DNA of 64,000 nt from a virus. Shown in pieces: positions 48,805 through 57,301 of this stretch; position 1 is the first letter of the stretch, and every line of letters begins with the position of its first letter. Both the position numbers and the translations under genes were made by a program. The DNA lies in IMG/VR virus record IMGVR_UViG_3300042469_000068, positions 1 to 64,000 of that record; one strand, given 5' to 3'. Below the pieces are notes generated by a model. It worked only from the letters and a program-made list of their open reading frames with translations. It was not told the origin of the DNA and made no database searches.

Positions 48805-50028
48805 TTAAGTGAAGACCACTTCGTCTTCATTCTTAGACTTATCTTCTTCCTTAGTTTCAGTCTTCGGAAGAACCTTTTCGTCCAGCTTGGCGTAGAGATC
48901 AAAGAAGCCAGTCTTGGTATCCACATCAAAGCGGTTGAGACAGAGCTTGATTGCCTTCTCACGATCCTGACCGAAGATGGCGTAGGCTTCACAGATATGA
49001 ACCAGACGGCGAGTGGAGATGATATCGGAGACCGCACCATCGTAGAACGCCTTACGGATCATGTCAGCCCAGTTGACCAGCTTGTCAGCAAAGTCCTTAT
49101 CTTCAATGCCAGAAGTCTTCAGGACATTGTTGAGGATCTTGGCCTCAGTCTTGGTCGAAGGATATTCCTGTTCGAACGTGATAGAGAAACGCTCAAGGAA
49201 AGCTTCGTTCATCACGTTGGTACCGATGAAGCGACCATCGTCTGAACCCTTACCCTTGGTGTTAGCAGTGGCAAGGATGTTGAAGCCCGGAGCCGGAGTG
49301 ACCACACGGTTGATCTTCTTGAGGTAAACGGGCTTACCCTCGAGGATCGGCTGGAGACACATAAGCTTGGCGTCACCAAGATCAACCTCGTCCAGAAGCA
49401 GGATGGCACCACGTTCCATGGCCACGATAACCGGGCCGTTCTGCCAGACAGTCTTACCGTCCGAGAGACGGAAGCCACCGATGAGATCATCCTCATCAGT
49501 TTCCTTGGTGATGTTGGCGCGAACAAGCTCACGACCTTCCTGAGCGCAAATCTGCTCAATCATCATAGTCTTACCGTTACCAGACAGACCGGTGATGTAA
49601 GTCGGATAAAACTTACGAGACTTGACAATCATCCGAACATCCGGGAAGTGACCGAAGGGAACATAACCAGAAGCCTTAGTCGGCACCAGATCAATACCAC
49701 GGTTCTCTACCGCGTGAAGCGGAACAACCGCAGCGGCTGCCATCTGCATTTCGGAAGCGTTAGCAACCTCGTCCATCGCAACAACGGGAACGCTTGAAGC
49801 GATATCGGCCGTCTTGGAAGACTTTACAGCCGCAACAGGAACATCGGTAAGCGAATACATTCCACGACCGACGCGCACGGCGTCATTCTTGGTCAGCCAA
49901 AGCGGATCCTTCAGCTTGTACTTCTTCATAATGTGGACAACTTCCGCGCGGGAAATCGTATTGACCTTACCAAATTCCTTAGCAACAGCGGCGAGGAACG
50001 GGGTCTTATCAACAGGGCGCTTAGCCAT
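48805..50028 (-). CDS. CobS-like AAA+ ATPase (MoxR/CbbQ group)
   Basis: 407 residues. An N-terminal 60-residue DNA-binding-like helical domain (MAKRPVDKTPFLAAVAKEFG...) is followed by a low-complexity Ala/Val link and an AAA+ core: ITGLSGNGKTMM (Walker A) at about 145-156, GAILLLDEVDLGDAK (Walker B) near 208-220, FNILATANTKGKG (sensor 1). CobS pairs with CobT to insert cobalt in bacteria; many T4-like cyanophages encode CobS. Here a CobT-like partner is encoded next door, so the pair probably forms a MoxR/VWA-type remodelling complex. C-terminus acidic. Confidence 0.88.
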   Translation of the reverse strand: MAKRPVDKTPFLAAVAKEFGKVNTISRAEVVHIMKKYKLKDPLWLTKNDAVRVGRGMYSLTDVPVAAVKSSKTADIASSVPVVAMDEVANASEMQMAAAAVVPLHAVENRGIDLVPTKASGYVPFGHFPDVRMIVKSRKFYPTYITGLSGNGKTMMIEQICAQEGRELVRANITKETDEDDLIGGFRLSDGKTVWQNGPVIVAMERGAILLLDEVDLGDAKLMCLQPILEGKPVYLKKINRVVTPAPGFNILATANTKGKGSDDGRFIGTNVMNEAFLERFSITFEQEYPSTKTEAKILNNVLKTSGIEDKDFADKLVNWADMIRKAFYDGAVSDIISTRRLVHICEAYAIFGQDREKAIKLCLNRFDVDTKTGFFDLYAKLDEKVLPKTETKEEDKSKNEDEVVFT

Positions 50029-50066
50029 TAGGTATTTTCCTTTGTGTGTGTTTCGATTATGTGTAT

Positions 50067-50095
50067 ATTATAGACTAGGAAGAGGTGATTGTCAA
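50067..50095 (-). promoter_or_regulatory. Perfect sigma70 promoter of the CobS-like gene
   Basis: Perfect TTGACA, 17-base spacer, perfect TATAAT on the minus strand. The -35 box is one arm of a ten-base palindrome TTGTCAAGCG/CGCTTGACAA (50089-50114), which reaches into the last codons of the CobT-like gene, so a repressor or activator could bind there. Confidence 0.75.
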
Positions 50096-52323
50096 GCGGC
50101 AATTCGCTTGACAACCTGAGTGAGTAGAACTCGGGAAATTGACTTCTTTTCCGAGAACTTAATGAACGCCGAGGCAAGACCACGGCGAGTGGCATCCTTA
50201 GCAACCACAAGATTTCCACTGGAAACGTTGAAGGTCAAGGCGTTAATGATATAGTATTCATCATAACCAGCGGAAGTCACACCGAAGAAGCCGTTGTCTT
50301 TCCAGCAAGTGGCAGCCTTACCACGGTGAGCAGCGTTTCCATAACCATGGTAGCGGTCATAAACACGCTTGAAGCCGTTGGAGTTAATGAAGAAGCCGAT
50401 CAGATTACAGTCAGTCCGATCCTTCAGGATCTTAAGAAGGACAGGAGTGATGTTATCATTCCGAAACGCATGACTAGAATACTTCACAGTCGGAAGGTCA
50501 TAAGTCTTCTTGGTGATATCGTCCTGAATGATAATCTTACGCGGCTTCCAGCCGATGTTCACACCGTTGATTGAACCAGACATAGGATCGGAATCACCAT
50601 CAGTAATGAATACCGTATTGACAATCTGTACCTTGGACTTGGCCTTGAAACGATTGACAATTTCCGAAGCAGCCACAATACAAGGATTGAGCGGCGTGGA
50701 AGTCAAGTCATCACAAGCCAGACCACCATGTCGGGAAGACATAATAAACAGATGGTACATTGCGTCATTCAACTCCTGAATTTTCATTCGGGACGAAAGC
50801 AAGTTTCGGGCAACAAAACTATCAACACAAATTTCGTTGGTGTTTTTAGTGAAGCCAGCCGACAACCGAGTCCGATCATTGTCGCTATAAGAGACACAAC
50901 GGAAAGCGTAGACCTCGAACGGGATCTGGACTCGCTTACAGAACATTACCAGTGAAAGCAACTGTCGGACAGTCTTCCGCAGATTTGTATCCATGGAGCT
51001 TGACCAGTCAACAAACATGACAAAGCCATGGTTCTTGCCGCTGGCTACCGTAGTGATACGACGGAACAGATCATCATTATACCGATAAGAATGAAGCTTG
51101 TTAGTGTCAAGCATACCAGTCTTGGCGGTGCTGGTGCGAGAATATTCGTCTGCGGACTTACGCATTTCGAATTCCTTGACCATGAATGAAATGGCCGAGT
51201 TTTCACTGGACTTGAACTGATTGAGTTCCTTGCGAACGGCAAGAAGCCAATCTGGATCAAACCTACGGCGAGCCAATTCGCGCCGCTGATCATCAAGCAC
51301 GACCTTGAAGTCATGAACCGTACGGTCATAGTCGGCAATCTTCGGTAGCTTGGCATAGACATAATCATATTCGGAATCGATGATTAGGTCATTCTGCTTT
51401 TCCTGCCAAGCCTTTTCAGTCTCGGACTCGGGAACATCATCATTACCGTTAGAGGCAGTACCGACGTTGGACTCGGCGTCTTCCTTCTCACCGTCTTCGG
51501 TAGAGGCCGAGCCATTACGCTCATCCTCGTCCTCGTCCTCATCGCCGTCTCCATCATCATCCTGATCCATAGACTGGCTGGACTGCGAAGGATCGGACTC
51601 GGCGTCTTCATCATCGCCAAAGTCCATTTCATCGCCATCTTCACCGTCTTCGGTATCATCACCGAAGCCAGACTTGGCTTTCATCATGTCCGGGCCGGCT
51701 TCTTCTTCCTGCTGATTTTCCATCTGCTGCTTAGACCAGCGATAGATTTCCTCAGTAAGAGCCAGAACCTCTTCAAAGGTCTCGGCCGCTTCAACCTTGC
51801 GGAGCATTACCTTCTCTTCAGGAGAAAAGTTAATGCCGAGCATAACGCCACCCTTACAGTAAATGTTAAGGCGGTCGATAAAGGACATAGAGTTAACGTC
51901 CTTAGTTGCGGTACCGAAAAAGTCCTTTTCGATTAGTTCGGCATAGCCCTTGATGTAGTTCCGACGGGCACCAGGGAAGCGGCGCTTCTGGCGCTTGTCA
52001 ATGCGGGCGTCTTCAATGACATTAACAAAGCCCTTGATAGCACCCAGAGCACGGTTGGAAGTCTCTCCAAGACGGGCTGCGATAGCCTTGAGGTTCTCTA
52101 CAAAGTCTTCACCAGGAGTGTCCAGAGCATGGCCAACCTCATGGACGACCAGCATATCGTAAAGATCATCCGACATTTCACGCCAGACAGGCAGCATCAG
52201 GACGCGGTTCTTAACATCGAACCAAGCGGTCTTAGCCGATGCGGAATGTTGAACCGTAATGTTTTCCGTAGCCAGCAACTTGGCCAGCTGGGACTTTGCG
52301 TTATGATTATGTGAAACTTCCAT
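50092..52323 (-). CDS. CobT-like protein: HExxH metalloprotease-like plus VWA domain
   Basis: 743 residues. HEVGHALDTP at 61-70 is a zincin-type HExxH motif within a helical N-domain. About 205-310 is extremely acidic, low-complexity (runs of D, E and S). A C-terminal VWA domain has the MIDAS motif DWSSSMD near 440, an F-V-D-S-F-V region and TVFITDGDSD. This is the CobT/VWA architecture, here with an intact HExxH. It is the likely partner of the CobS-like ATPase. No other cobalamin genes are in the window, so cobalt insertion is not supported; a remodelling role is more plausible (inference). Confidence 0.85.
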   Translation of the reverse strand: MEVSHNHNAKSQLAKLLATENITVQHSASAKTAWFDVKNRVLMLPVWREMSDDLYDMLVVHEVGHALDTPGEDFVENLKAIAARLGETSNRALGAIKGFVNVIEDARIDKRQKRRFPGARRNYIKGYAELIEKDFFGTATKDVNSMSFIDRLNIYCKGGVMLGINFSPEEKVMLRKVEAAETFEEVLALTEEIYRWSKQQMENQQEEEAGPDMMKAKSGFGDDTEDGEDGDEMDFGDDEDAESDPSQSSQSMDQDDDGDGDEDEDEDERNGSASTEDGEKEDAESNVGTASNGNDDVPESETEKAWQEKQNDLIIDSEYDYVYAKLPKIADYDRTVHDFKVVLDDQRRELARRRFDPDWLLAVRKELNQFKSSENSAISFMVKEFEMRKSADEYSRTSTAKTGMLDTNKLHSYRYNDDLFRRITTVASGKNHGFVMFVDWSSSMDTNLRKTVRQLLSLVMFCKRVQIPFEVYAFRCVSYSDNDRTRLSAGFTKNTNEICVDSFVARNLLSSRMKIQELNDAMYHLFIMSSRHGGLACDDLTSTPLNPCIVAASEIVNRFKAKSKVQIVNTVFITDGDSDPMSGSINGVNIGWKPRKIIIQDDITKKTYDLPTVKYSSHAFRNDNITPVLLKILKDRTDCNLIGFFINSNGFKRVYDRYHGYGNAAHRGKAATCWKDNGFFGVTSAGYDEYYIINALTFNVSSGNLVVAKDATRRGLASAFIKFSEKKSISRVLLTQVVKRIAA

Positions 52324-52346
52324 TGTGTCCTCTTGATTATGGACTT

Positions 52347-52375
52347 ATCTTATACGAATATGGGTCGATTGTCAA
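52347..52375 (-). promoter_or_regulatory. Sigma70-like promoter of the CobT-like gene
   Basis: TTGACA, 17-base spacer, TAAGAT on the minus strand, placed 30-50 bases before the CobT-like start. The -35 box overlaps the stop of the 52-aa gene. Confidence 0.6.
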
Positions 52376-52530
52376 TCATAAGATTGATTAGACGGGCGAT
52401 CAGAGAAAAGACGCGGAAACATCTTATGAAGACGAATTTGCAACTTAAGCGCAAGTATCGGCGGAATAAAAGTCACATACATGGTGCTATAAGCAAGGTA
52501 GTCTTCAAGCTTAAGAATGATCTTGGTCAT
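52372..52530 (-). CDS. Small membrane-like protein, 52 aa
   Basis: Short gene with ATG at 52530 and TGA at 52372-52374: 52 residues beginning MTKIILKLEDYLAYS, then a hydrophobic stretch (YVTFIPPILALKLQI) and a basic end. A strong AATGGAGAACACT ribosome site supports the start. Function unknown; the hydrophobic segment may anchor it to membrane. The longer plus-strand frame here has no such support. Confidence 0.6.
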   Translation of the reverse strand: MTKIILKLEDYLAYSTMYVTFIPPILALKLQIRLHKMFPRLFSDRPSNQSYD

Positions 52531-52589
52531 AGTGTTCTCCATTGTCATACACTATATATGGGGATGACAAGTCGGTTTTACAAGTGGTC

Positions 52590-52627
52590 AAAAAGCATAC
52601 CAGCCATGCGGTGGACACATGGCTGGT
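52590..52627 (-). terminator. Rho-independent terminator after the TAGT-like gene
   Basis: ACCAGCCATG/CATGGCTGGT forms a ten-base stem on the minus strand with a nine-base loop, followed by ATGCTTTTT. It lies about 30 bases after the stop of the glycosyltransferase gene at 52657. Confidence 0.75.
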
Positions 52628-52656
52628 GGCTAAGTCATTGATTTTATTGGGTTCGG

Positions 52657-53631
52657 CTAAGTCTTTGATATCTTTTTTAGAACCATACCGTAGTTATTGA
52701 CCTTAGGTAAAGATGAAAGATCAACGCCAGGTTTTAATCTCAACCGATTATCTTCTGGACCCAAACCGAGATTCCGACGGATCTGTAACTGTTCTGGATT
52801 CAATTCCCGCTCTGGCTTTTGGAACGGAAGATAATCAACATGGTGATGCCAGCGTCCATATTTCCAAACAAGTTTAGCAACATCGGGATGCATATCGACC
52901 AGCATCTGCGATTTGTTCACAGTACCAGTTGCGTTCATTTGGCCTTCACGCCACTTGCTTCTGTCTAGTTCACCTTCCGCGTGATAGAACTCAGCAGTGT
53001 TACCACCCTTGACAGTTTGAGTGGCAGACTTGCCTTGTAAAAAGGCATTAAACTGAATAGTACAGTCACCATCTTTTAGAACTCTTAGACAAATATCAGT
53101 GTCTTCATTATACCTACCACGCCAACGATGCTTACAATCGTTAGAGATGAGCAGAGTGGAATAGATACGAGTGTTTGGCGTGAATGGATAGTATGCTTGG
53201 TTAGGTGCAATGAAGAACCGATATTGAAAGCCTGAGATAGGAACATTCTCGAAGCGATCAACAAAGTCTTCTGCGGCCTTAAAGATTACACCAGATTCCA
53301 CACGAATGCGTTGGTTCTTATGTAGACGGTAGAAATCTGAAATGTTATCATCGCATACCCAATGCTTCTCAGCGCCTATTGAAATAGCATGATCCCAACA
53401 CCAATTACGAGCCCGACCAGGGCCATCGCCGTGGTTGCTGAAAGGGGCAACAAGCAGAGTAACATAATCCCTAATATTGAAATTATCAAGGGCAGCTTCA
53501 TAAGAACTTTCATCTTGTGGTTCAATCGCAATATAATGTGGAATCTTCATACGCGCGAGTGAGCGCGAGGTATACATTGTATCATGCCTACCTTTAGAAA
53601 TAATATAAACTGGATGAGTCGGATTCGTCAT
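52657..53631 (-). CDS. TAGT-like glycosyltransferase (TET-associated type)
   Basis: 324 residues. HPVYIISKGRHDTMYTSRSL, then the HWVCDDNISDFYRL motif with DDN, NEDTDICLRVLKDGDC and later a QTVKGGNT acceptor loop fit the TET-associated glycosyltransferase group that sugars modified bases in phage DNA. The DDN and NEDTD acidic pairs are plausible metal and catalytic sites. If right, phage DNA contains a hydroxymethylated or otherwise modified base (inference). No TET/JBP enzyme is in the window, so partner genes would lie elsewhere. Confidence 0.65.
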   Translation of the reverse strand: MTNPTHPVYIISKGRHDTMYTSRSLARMKIPHYIAIEPQDESSYEAALDNFNIRDYVTLLVAPFSNHGDGPGRARNWCWDHAISIGAEKHWVCDDNISDFYRLHKNQRIRVESGVIFKAAEDFVDRFENVPISGFQYRFFIAPNQAYYPFTPNTRIYSTLLISNDCKHRWRGRYNEDTDICLRVLKDGDCTIQFNAFLQGKSATQTVKGGNTAEFYHAEGELDRSKWREGQMNATGTVNKSQMLVDMHPDVAKLVWKYGRWHHHVDYLPFQKPERELNPEQLQIRRNLGLGPEDNRLRLKPGVDLSSLPKVNNYGMVLKKISKT

Positions 53632-53957
53632 TCTTCAAACCAACGCTTGAGTGAGTTTTCGTCCTTATCAAGATGTGGATACCACATGCTCTTAGTCTTA
53701 GGCGTGATATTCTGTTCCTCATCCAGGTTCTTATACTTTGAAACGAATGTATCAAAGTCTTCCTTGTTACGGAAGTGAACATAGATTGTCTTGAACGGAG
53801 GATTATCCTTCTGTTCAAACTCAGGCATTCCTACCCAAAGCTTTTCACGTTCGCTTCCATCATCCTCTTCAATCTCAAAGAGTGCTGCTGGCTTTAATAC
53901 TTCTTCCTTCTTGCCAAGGAAGTTATCGTATTCTGCGGATTCAATAACTTTAGTCAT
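53628..53957 (-). CDS. Conserved phage hypothetical protein
   Basis: 109 residues. The block MPEFEQKDNPPFKTIYVHFRN, FDTFVSKYKN and ITPKTKSMWYPHLDKDENSL is a recurrent pattern in tailed phages of bacteria (often annotated hypothetical or ParB-associated). Function unknown. It overlaps the TAGT-like gene's start by four bases. Confidence 0.7.
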   Translation of the reverse strand: MTKVIESAEYDNFLGKKEEVLKPAALFEIEEDDGSEREKLWVGMPEFEQKDNPPFKTIYVHFRNKEDFDTFVSKYKNLDEEQNITPKTKSMWYPHLDKDENSLKRWFEE

Positions 53958-54120
53958 TCCAATCTCTCTCTATTCTTTTACCTGTTCTTTTTTCACGACT
54001 CTTTAAAAACTTTTCAACTTCTCTATTATGACGCTCATCTTTTTTTTCTAGATAATATTGATCTTTTTCACGACGGACTCTTGTCCAATCTCTATGTTTC
54101 GAACTTGTTCCGCGCGTCAT
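53950..54120 (-). CDS. Small basic protein, 56 aa
   Basis: Read directly from the sequence: ATG at 54120, TAA at 53950-53952. 56 residues, strongly basic and helical (begins MTRGTSSKHRDWTRVRR, then many Lys/Arg/Glu). Its ATG overlaps the gene 46 stop (ATGA) and its end overlaps the next gene's start. A perfect sigma70 promoter lies just upstream within gene 46. Probably a nucleic-acid-binding protein (inference). Confidence 0.6.
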   Translation of the reverse strand: MTRGTSSKHRDWTRVRREKDQYYLEKKDERHNREVEKFLKSREKRTGKRIERDWND

Positions 54121-55829
54121 ACTAACCTGCTAAAGTTTTTGATTTTCTCGAATCGGTAAGTCTTATCGAACTTATCGGCAATCGCGTCAGTCTTGTGCGA
54201 TATTATAAATGTATTTGTATCATCTGTCAAGGTCTGAATGATCTTTAGGAACTCGTCAGTACCATTAGCATCTAAACTTCCATCTAAGATTTCATCCAGT
54301 ATCAACAGATTCGTATTGACGGAATTTTTCATCTTAGCAATTGTACGCCAGGTAAACATCAAGGCCAAATCAATACGTGTCTTCTCACCTTCGGAGAAGT
54401 TCGCATAGGAAAACTCATCACGATACCTAGACTTGATTACCTCATTGAAGTTTTCGTCAATGTTAAAGTTTACAAAGAATCCCATCTGAGCGAGGTATTT
54501 ATTAACGAGCTTATTGATGATTGGAATGTATTGCTTGATAATCTTGGTCTTGATACCACCATCTTTCAATAGGGCTAGTGCAGTCTCAATATACTTGCGA
54601 TCTTCCAACCAATCGGACTGGATACAGTGTAGGATATGTATTTCCGAGTCTACAGCATCCAAGTCCTGTTCCGCATCCTGTACAAGTTTGTCGGCCGTAT
54701 TGATTTTTTCAATAGCGTCATCGGTATCATTAATGATTGATACCAAATGCATCATCGTCTGCTTCTTCGCAGAGATATCAGCCGTAATACCTTGAATGCG
54801 TTTTACCTTCTTTTCTTTTTCATTGATAGATTCCAGCAGTCTATTCGAACTACCTTCTAATGTAGTTGCGTGAATACAAAGTTTACCAATCTCATTAGCA
54901 AGGTGTAATACACGCCTTGATTTAAAACTTTCTTCAATGTGCTGCTTACAAGTTGGACACTCGTCAGTTGCCTTTAGCATATCCTTTTCAGTATCAAGTC
55001 TCTTGGCTTCGGTATCAGCCTGAGTATAAAGTTTGATGGCATCATGAAACTGTTTCTTGATATTGTCCAGATCATTCACATCGGCCTGTAAAGTCTTGCG
55101 CTCTTCTACAAGTTTTTCCACTTCCAAAAGCAGATTGCGCTTCTGAGTGTTATAATCCTTCAGTTGTTCCTCAAGTTCGTCCAATCTGTCTTTGCTATTT
55201 TTCTTGAGTCCAGAAAGTGTCTTTTCGATGAAAGACTTGCGATCCTTCTTGGAAGAAAGTTCGATACGGTTCTTCTCAAGACCCTGCTTGTTTTCCAAAG
55301 CTCGTTGCTTCATCAGTACATTCATTACCGAGAAGATTTGAATGTCTAACAGACCTTCGATGATAGCACGACGATCAGCAGGAGATAACTGCATGAAAGG
55401 AACAAACGAAGCAGAACCAAGAATGACAATCTGCGTGAATGCTTTGTAGTTCATTTTGAGGATGAACTTCTCAAGGTACTCTTGATAGTCGCGCGAGGCC
55501 GAGTCCTGATTGATCATCGTACCATCTACCCAAATCTCAAAGACATTGGGCTTGATACCACGAATGATTCGATACTCTTTACCGTTTGTATTGAAATCAA
55601 TCTCTACAACGCAATCTTTACCGTTCACTGAATTGACCAGTGTCGGCTTATTGATGTTGCGGAATGCTTTACCAAAAAGCACAAACGTCATGGCATCCAG
55701 AATAGTGGATTTGCCATGACCATTTGCGCCAATGATTAGATTTGTCTTGGAAGAATTTAGTTCAATCTCAGTAAATTGATTGCCTGTAGATAATAGGTTC
55801 TTCCACTTAACTTTCTTGAATGTTATCAT
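54117..55829 (-). CDS. 46: Recombination nuclease subunit, T4 gp46/SbcC/Rad50 type
   Basis: 570 residues (T4 560). ABC-type ATPase split by coiled coils. Walker A IGANGHGKSTILDAM near 33-47, a CPTCKQH zinc-hook-like turn in the middle of the coil, and in the C-terminal lobe FSEGEKTRIDLALMF (signature) and LLILDEILDGSLD (Walker B). With gp47 it trims DNA ends for recombination-dependent replication and repair. Gene 47 is encoded two small genes upstream, as usual. Confidence 0.95.
   Translation of the reverse strand: MITFKKVKWKNLLSTGNQFTEIELNSSKTNLIIGANGHGKSTILDAMTFVLFGKAFRNINKPTLVNSVNGKDCVVEIDFNTNGKEYRIIRGIKPNVFEIWVDGTMINQDSASRDYQEYLEKFILKMNYKAFTQIVILGSASFVPFMQLSPADRRAIIEGLLDIQIFSVMNVLMKQRALENKQGLEKNRIELSSKKDRKSFIEKTLSGLKKNSKDRLDELEEQLKDYNTQKRNLLLEVEKLVEERKTLQADVNDLDNIKKQFHDAIKLYTQADTEAKRLDTEKDMLKATDECPTCKQHIEESFKSRRVLHLANEIGKLCIHATTLEGSSNRLLESINEKEKKVKRIQGITADISAKKQTMMHLVSIINDTDDAIEKINTADKLVQDAEQDLDAVDSEIHILHCIQSDWLEDRKYIETALALLKDGGIKTKIIKQYIPIINKLVNKYLAQMGFFVNFNIDENFNEVIKSRYRDEFSYANFSEGEKTRIDLALMFTWRTIAKMKNSVNTNLLILDEILDGSLDANGTDEFLKIIQTLTDDTNTFIISHKTDAIADKFDKTYRFEKIKNFSRLV
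54202..54230 (-). promoter_or_regulatory. Perfect sigma70 promoter inside gene 46
   Basis: Perfect TTGACA, 17-base spacer, perfect TATAAT on the minus strand, about 80 bases before the 56-aa gene. It would drive that gene, the 109-aa gene and the TAGT-like gene. Confidence 0.7.
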
Positions 55830-56034
55830 TCTTTTGGATTTCTTTCACTCTCTCATCAAGGATTTCTCTAAGAGTATTCCTTGTGATAATACCATCGTAT
55901 TCAAGTCTTGCTAATGCGCCTGCTGCTGTAGGATCACAAAACTCATTTAGTGTTAGACCTAACTTCGTTGCTCTTGGCATAACTTCATTAGTCAGGATAG
56001 CGTAACACTTTTCCGATATCTCTGCTTCACTCAT
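55807..56034 (-). CDS. Hypothetical protein, possibly GatB/YqeY-tail-like
   Basis: 75 residues. EYDGIITRNTLREILDERVKEIQ resembles one helix set of the GatB/YqeY C-terminal domain that contacts tRNA acceptor ends, but the match is partial and may be chance. The rest (MSEAEISEKCYAILTNEVM) is helical. It sits between 46 and the MazG-like gene with overlaps at both ends. Confidence 0.5.
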   Translation of the reverse strand: MSEAEISEKCYAILTNEVMPRATKLGLTLNEFCDPTAAGALARLEYDGIITRNTLREILDERVKEIQKNDNIQES

Positions 56035-56222
56035 GGAATGCCCATGAGTTGCTTGTATTCGTTGAGACGGTATTCAACATCACCAATCTCAAGAATAATA
56101 TTCTCACGATTCCTATCACTCATACCGAAACGCTTGACCTTACAAAGTTCTTTTGTTAGTTCGGCCATCTCTTCTATAAGTTTATCATCGGCGGCACCGA
56201 TGTGTGCGTAATCAGGGTTCAT
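56031..56222 (-). CDS. MazG-like all-alpha NTP pyrophosphohydrolase, mini
   Basis: 63 residues. DDKLIEEMAELTKELCKVK, then NIILEIGDVEYRLNEY gives the EExxE and ExxD metal motifs of the MazG/dUTPase-2 fold, in a very short form. Such proteins hydrolyse NTPs and may affect ppGpp or damaged nucleotides. It would need to dimerise to form the full helical bundle. It overlaps gp47 by four bases. Confidence 0.7.
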   Translation of the reverse strand: MNPDYAHIGAADDKLIEEMAELTKELCKVKRFGMSDRNRENIILEIGDVEYRLNEYKQLMGIP

Positions 56223-57301
56223 TCCACGTTCTCCAATGAGATAGCTTCCACATATACTTCACGCATATAAGTTTTCATCTTATCATTATCTACGGGCAAA
56301 GTCAAGTTAGAAATGTAACTGTCGAGTATGGTAGGAGTGTCTTGTGCTTGATCCACAAGCTCATCTGGATTGGTATCGGTAAACAGATTGATATCTTCAA
56401 CAATTGAAATATCTGCTGGAGATTCCTGATGTAACTTTTCCAGAAGCATATCAAACGCAAATGGATTAGACTTGTTCACGCATACAATCTTAACATATGT
56501 GTCCTTATACTTGCTGTAATCTGTTGCCTGAATTTTCTCAATGATATCAGGATGCTTTACATCATCATAAGATAGCATATGAAAAATACTAAAAGGATTA
56601 CGATGGAAAGTAACTTCCAGTGTTTCTGTATCAAGTATTGAGAAACCTCGAGGATCGTTATAATCACTCCAAATGTGCTCAGAAAAAGCACCCAGATAGT
56701 GAATATTGTTGCGGCTGCTGCGGTGATGATAATGCCCACTGTAAACACTAACAAAGCGGCTAAAAATGCTAGAACTTTGTCCATGGTCTGATACTTGTCC
56801 TTTATAAAACTCAAAACCTTCCAGTTCTAAGTGACCCATTAGAATGGGTGCTTTGCTATTGTTGATTGCGTCAAATGCTTGTTGCTCGTTATCCTTAGTA
56901 ATCCAAGGCATAAGCAAAATATCACACGCACTAATATTGAGAGTGTAAGGAGTAGAATGTGTGGTGATGTATTCATATCTATCACCAACTAACTCTTCAA
57001 GAGCATTGATCTTGTATGTGTCCTTATAATACTCATCATGATTGCCAGCAATGATATGCATCGGAATACCAGCATCTTCAATCTTCTCAAGAAAATCTGT
57101 GCGAAGACGATATGCGGTATTGATGTTCACATACTTGCGTCTATCTACCAGATCACCGAGATGAATGATATCGGTAACATAGTTGGCTTTGATTGTGGGT
57201 AGGAAAAACTCATCTACACACTTCTTGAAATAGTCCAAGAAGATTGGGGAATCATTCCTGACTCCCCAATGAGTATCGGTAATCAATGCTATTTTGGCCA
57301 T
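56219..57301 (-). CDS. 47: Recombination nuclease subunit, T4 gp47/SbcD/Mre11 type
   Basis: 360 residues (T4 339). Calcineurin-like phosphodiesterase motifs: ITDTHWG at the N-terminus, HLGDLVDRRK, GNHDEYYK, MGHLELEGF and SGHYHHRS. It is the Mn-dependent exo/endonuclease partner of gp46. Start at the stop of the 62-aa gene. A promoter inside that gene and the overlap at both ends place it in the 47-mazG-x-46 operon. Confidence 0.96.
   Translation of the reverse strand: MAKIALITDTHWGVRNDSPIFLDYFKKCVDEFFLPTIKANYVTDIIHLGDLVDRRKYVNINTAYRLRTDFLEKIEDAGIPMHIIAGNHDEYYKDTYKINALEELVGDRYEYITTHSTPYTLNISACDILLMPWITKDNEQQAFDAINNSKAPILMGHLELEGFEFYKGQVSDHGQSSSIFSRFVSVYSGHYHHRSSRNNIHYLGAFSEHIWSDYNDPRGFSILDTETLEVTFHRNPFSIFHMLSYDDVKHPDIIEKIQATDYSKYKDTYVKIVCVNKSNPFAFDMLLEKLHQESPADISIVEDINLFTDTNPDELVDQAQDTPTILDSYISNLTLPVDNDKMKTYMREVYVEAISLENVE
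56277..56305 (-). promoter_or_regulatory. Sigma70-like promoter inside gene 47
   Basis: TTGACT, 17-base spacer, TAAGAT on the minus strand, about 60 bases before the start of the mini MazG gene. Confidence 0.5.

Noticed and set aside
52333-52641. 102-aa plus-strand ORF
   Set aside because: It overlaps a terminator, a promoter and the 52-aa minus-strand gene, which has a strong ribosome site; nothing supports plus-strand coding.
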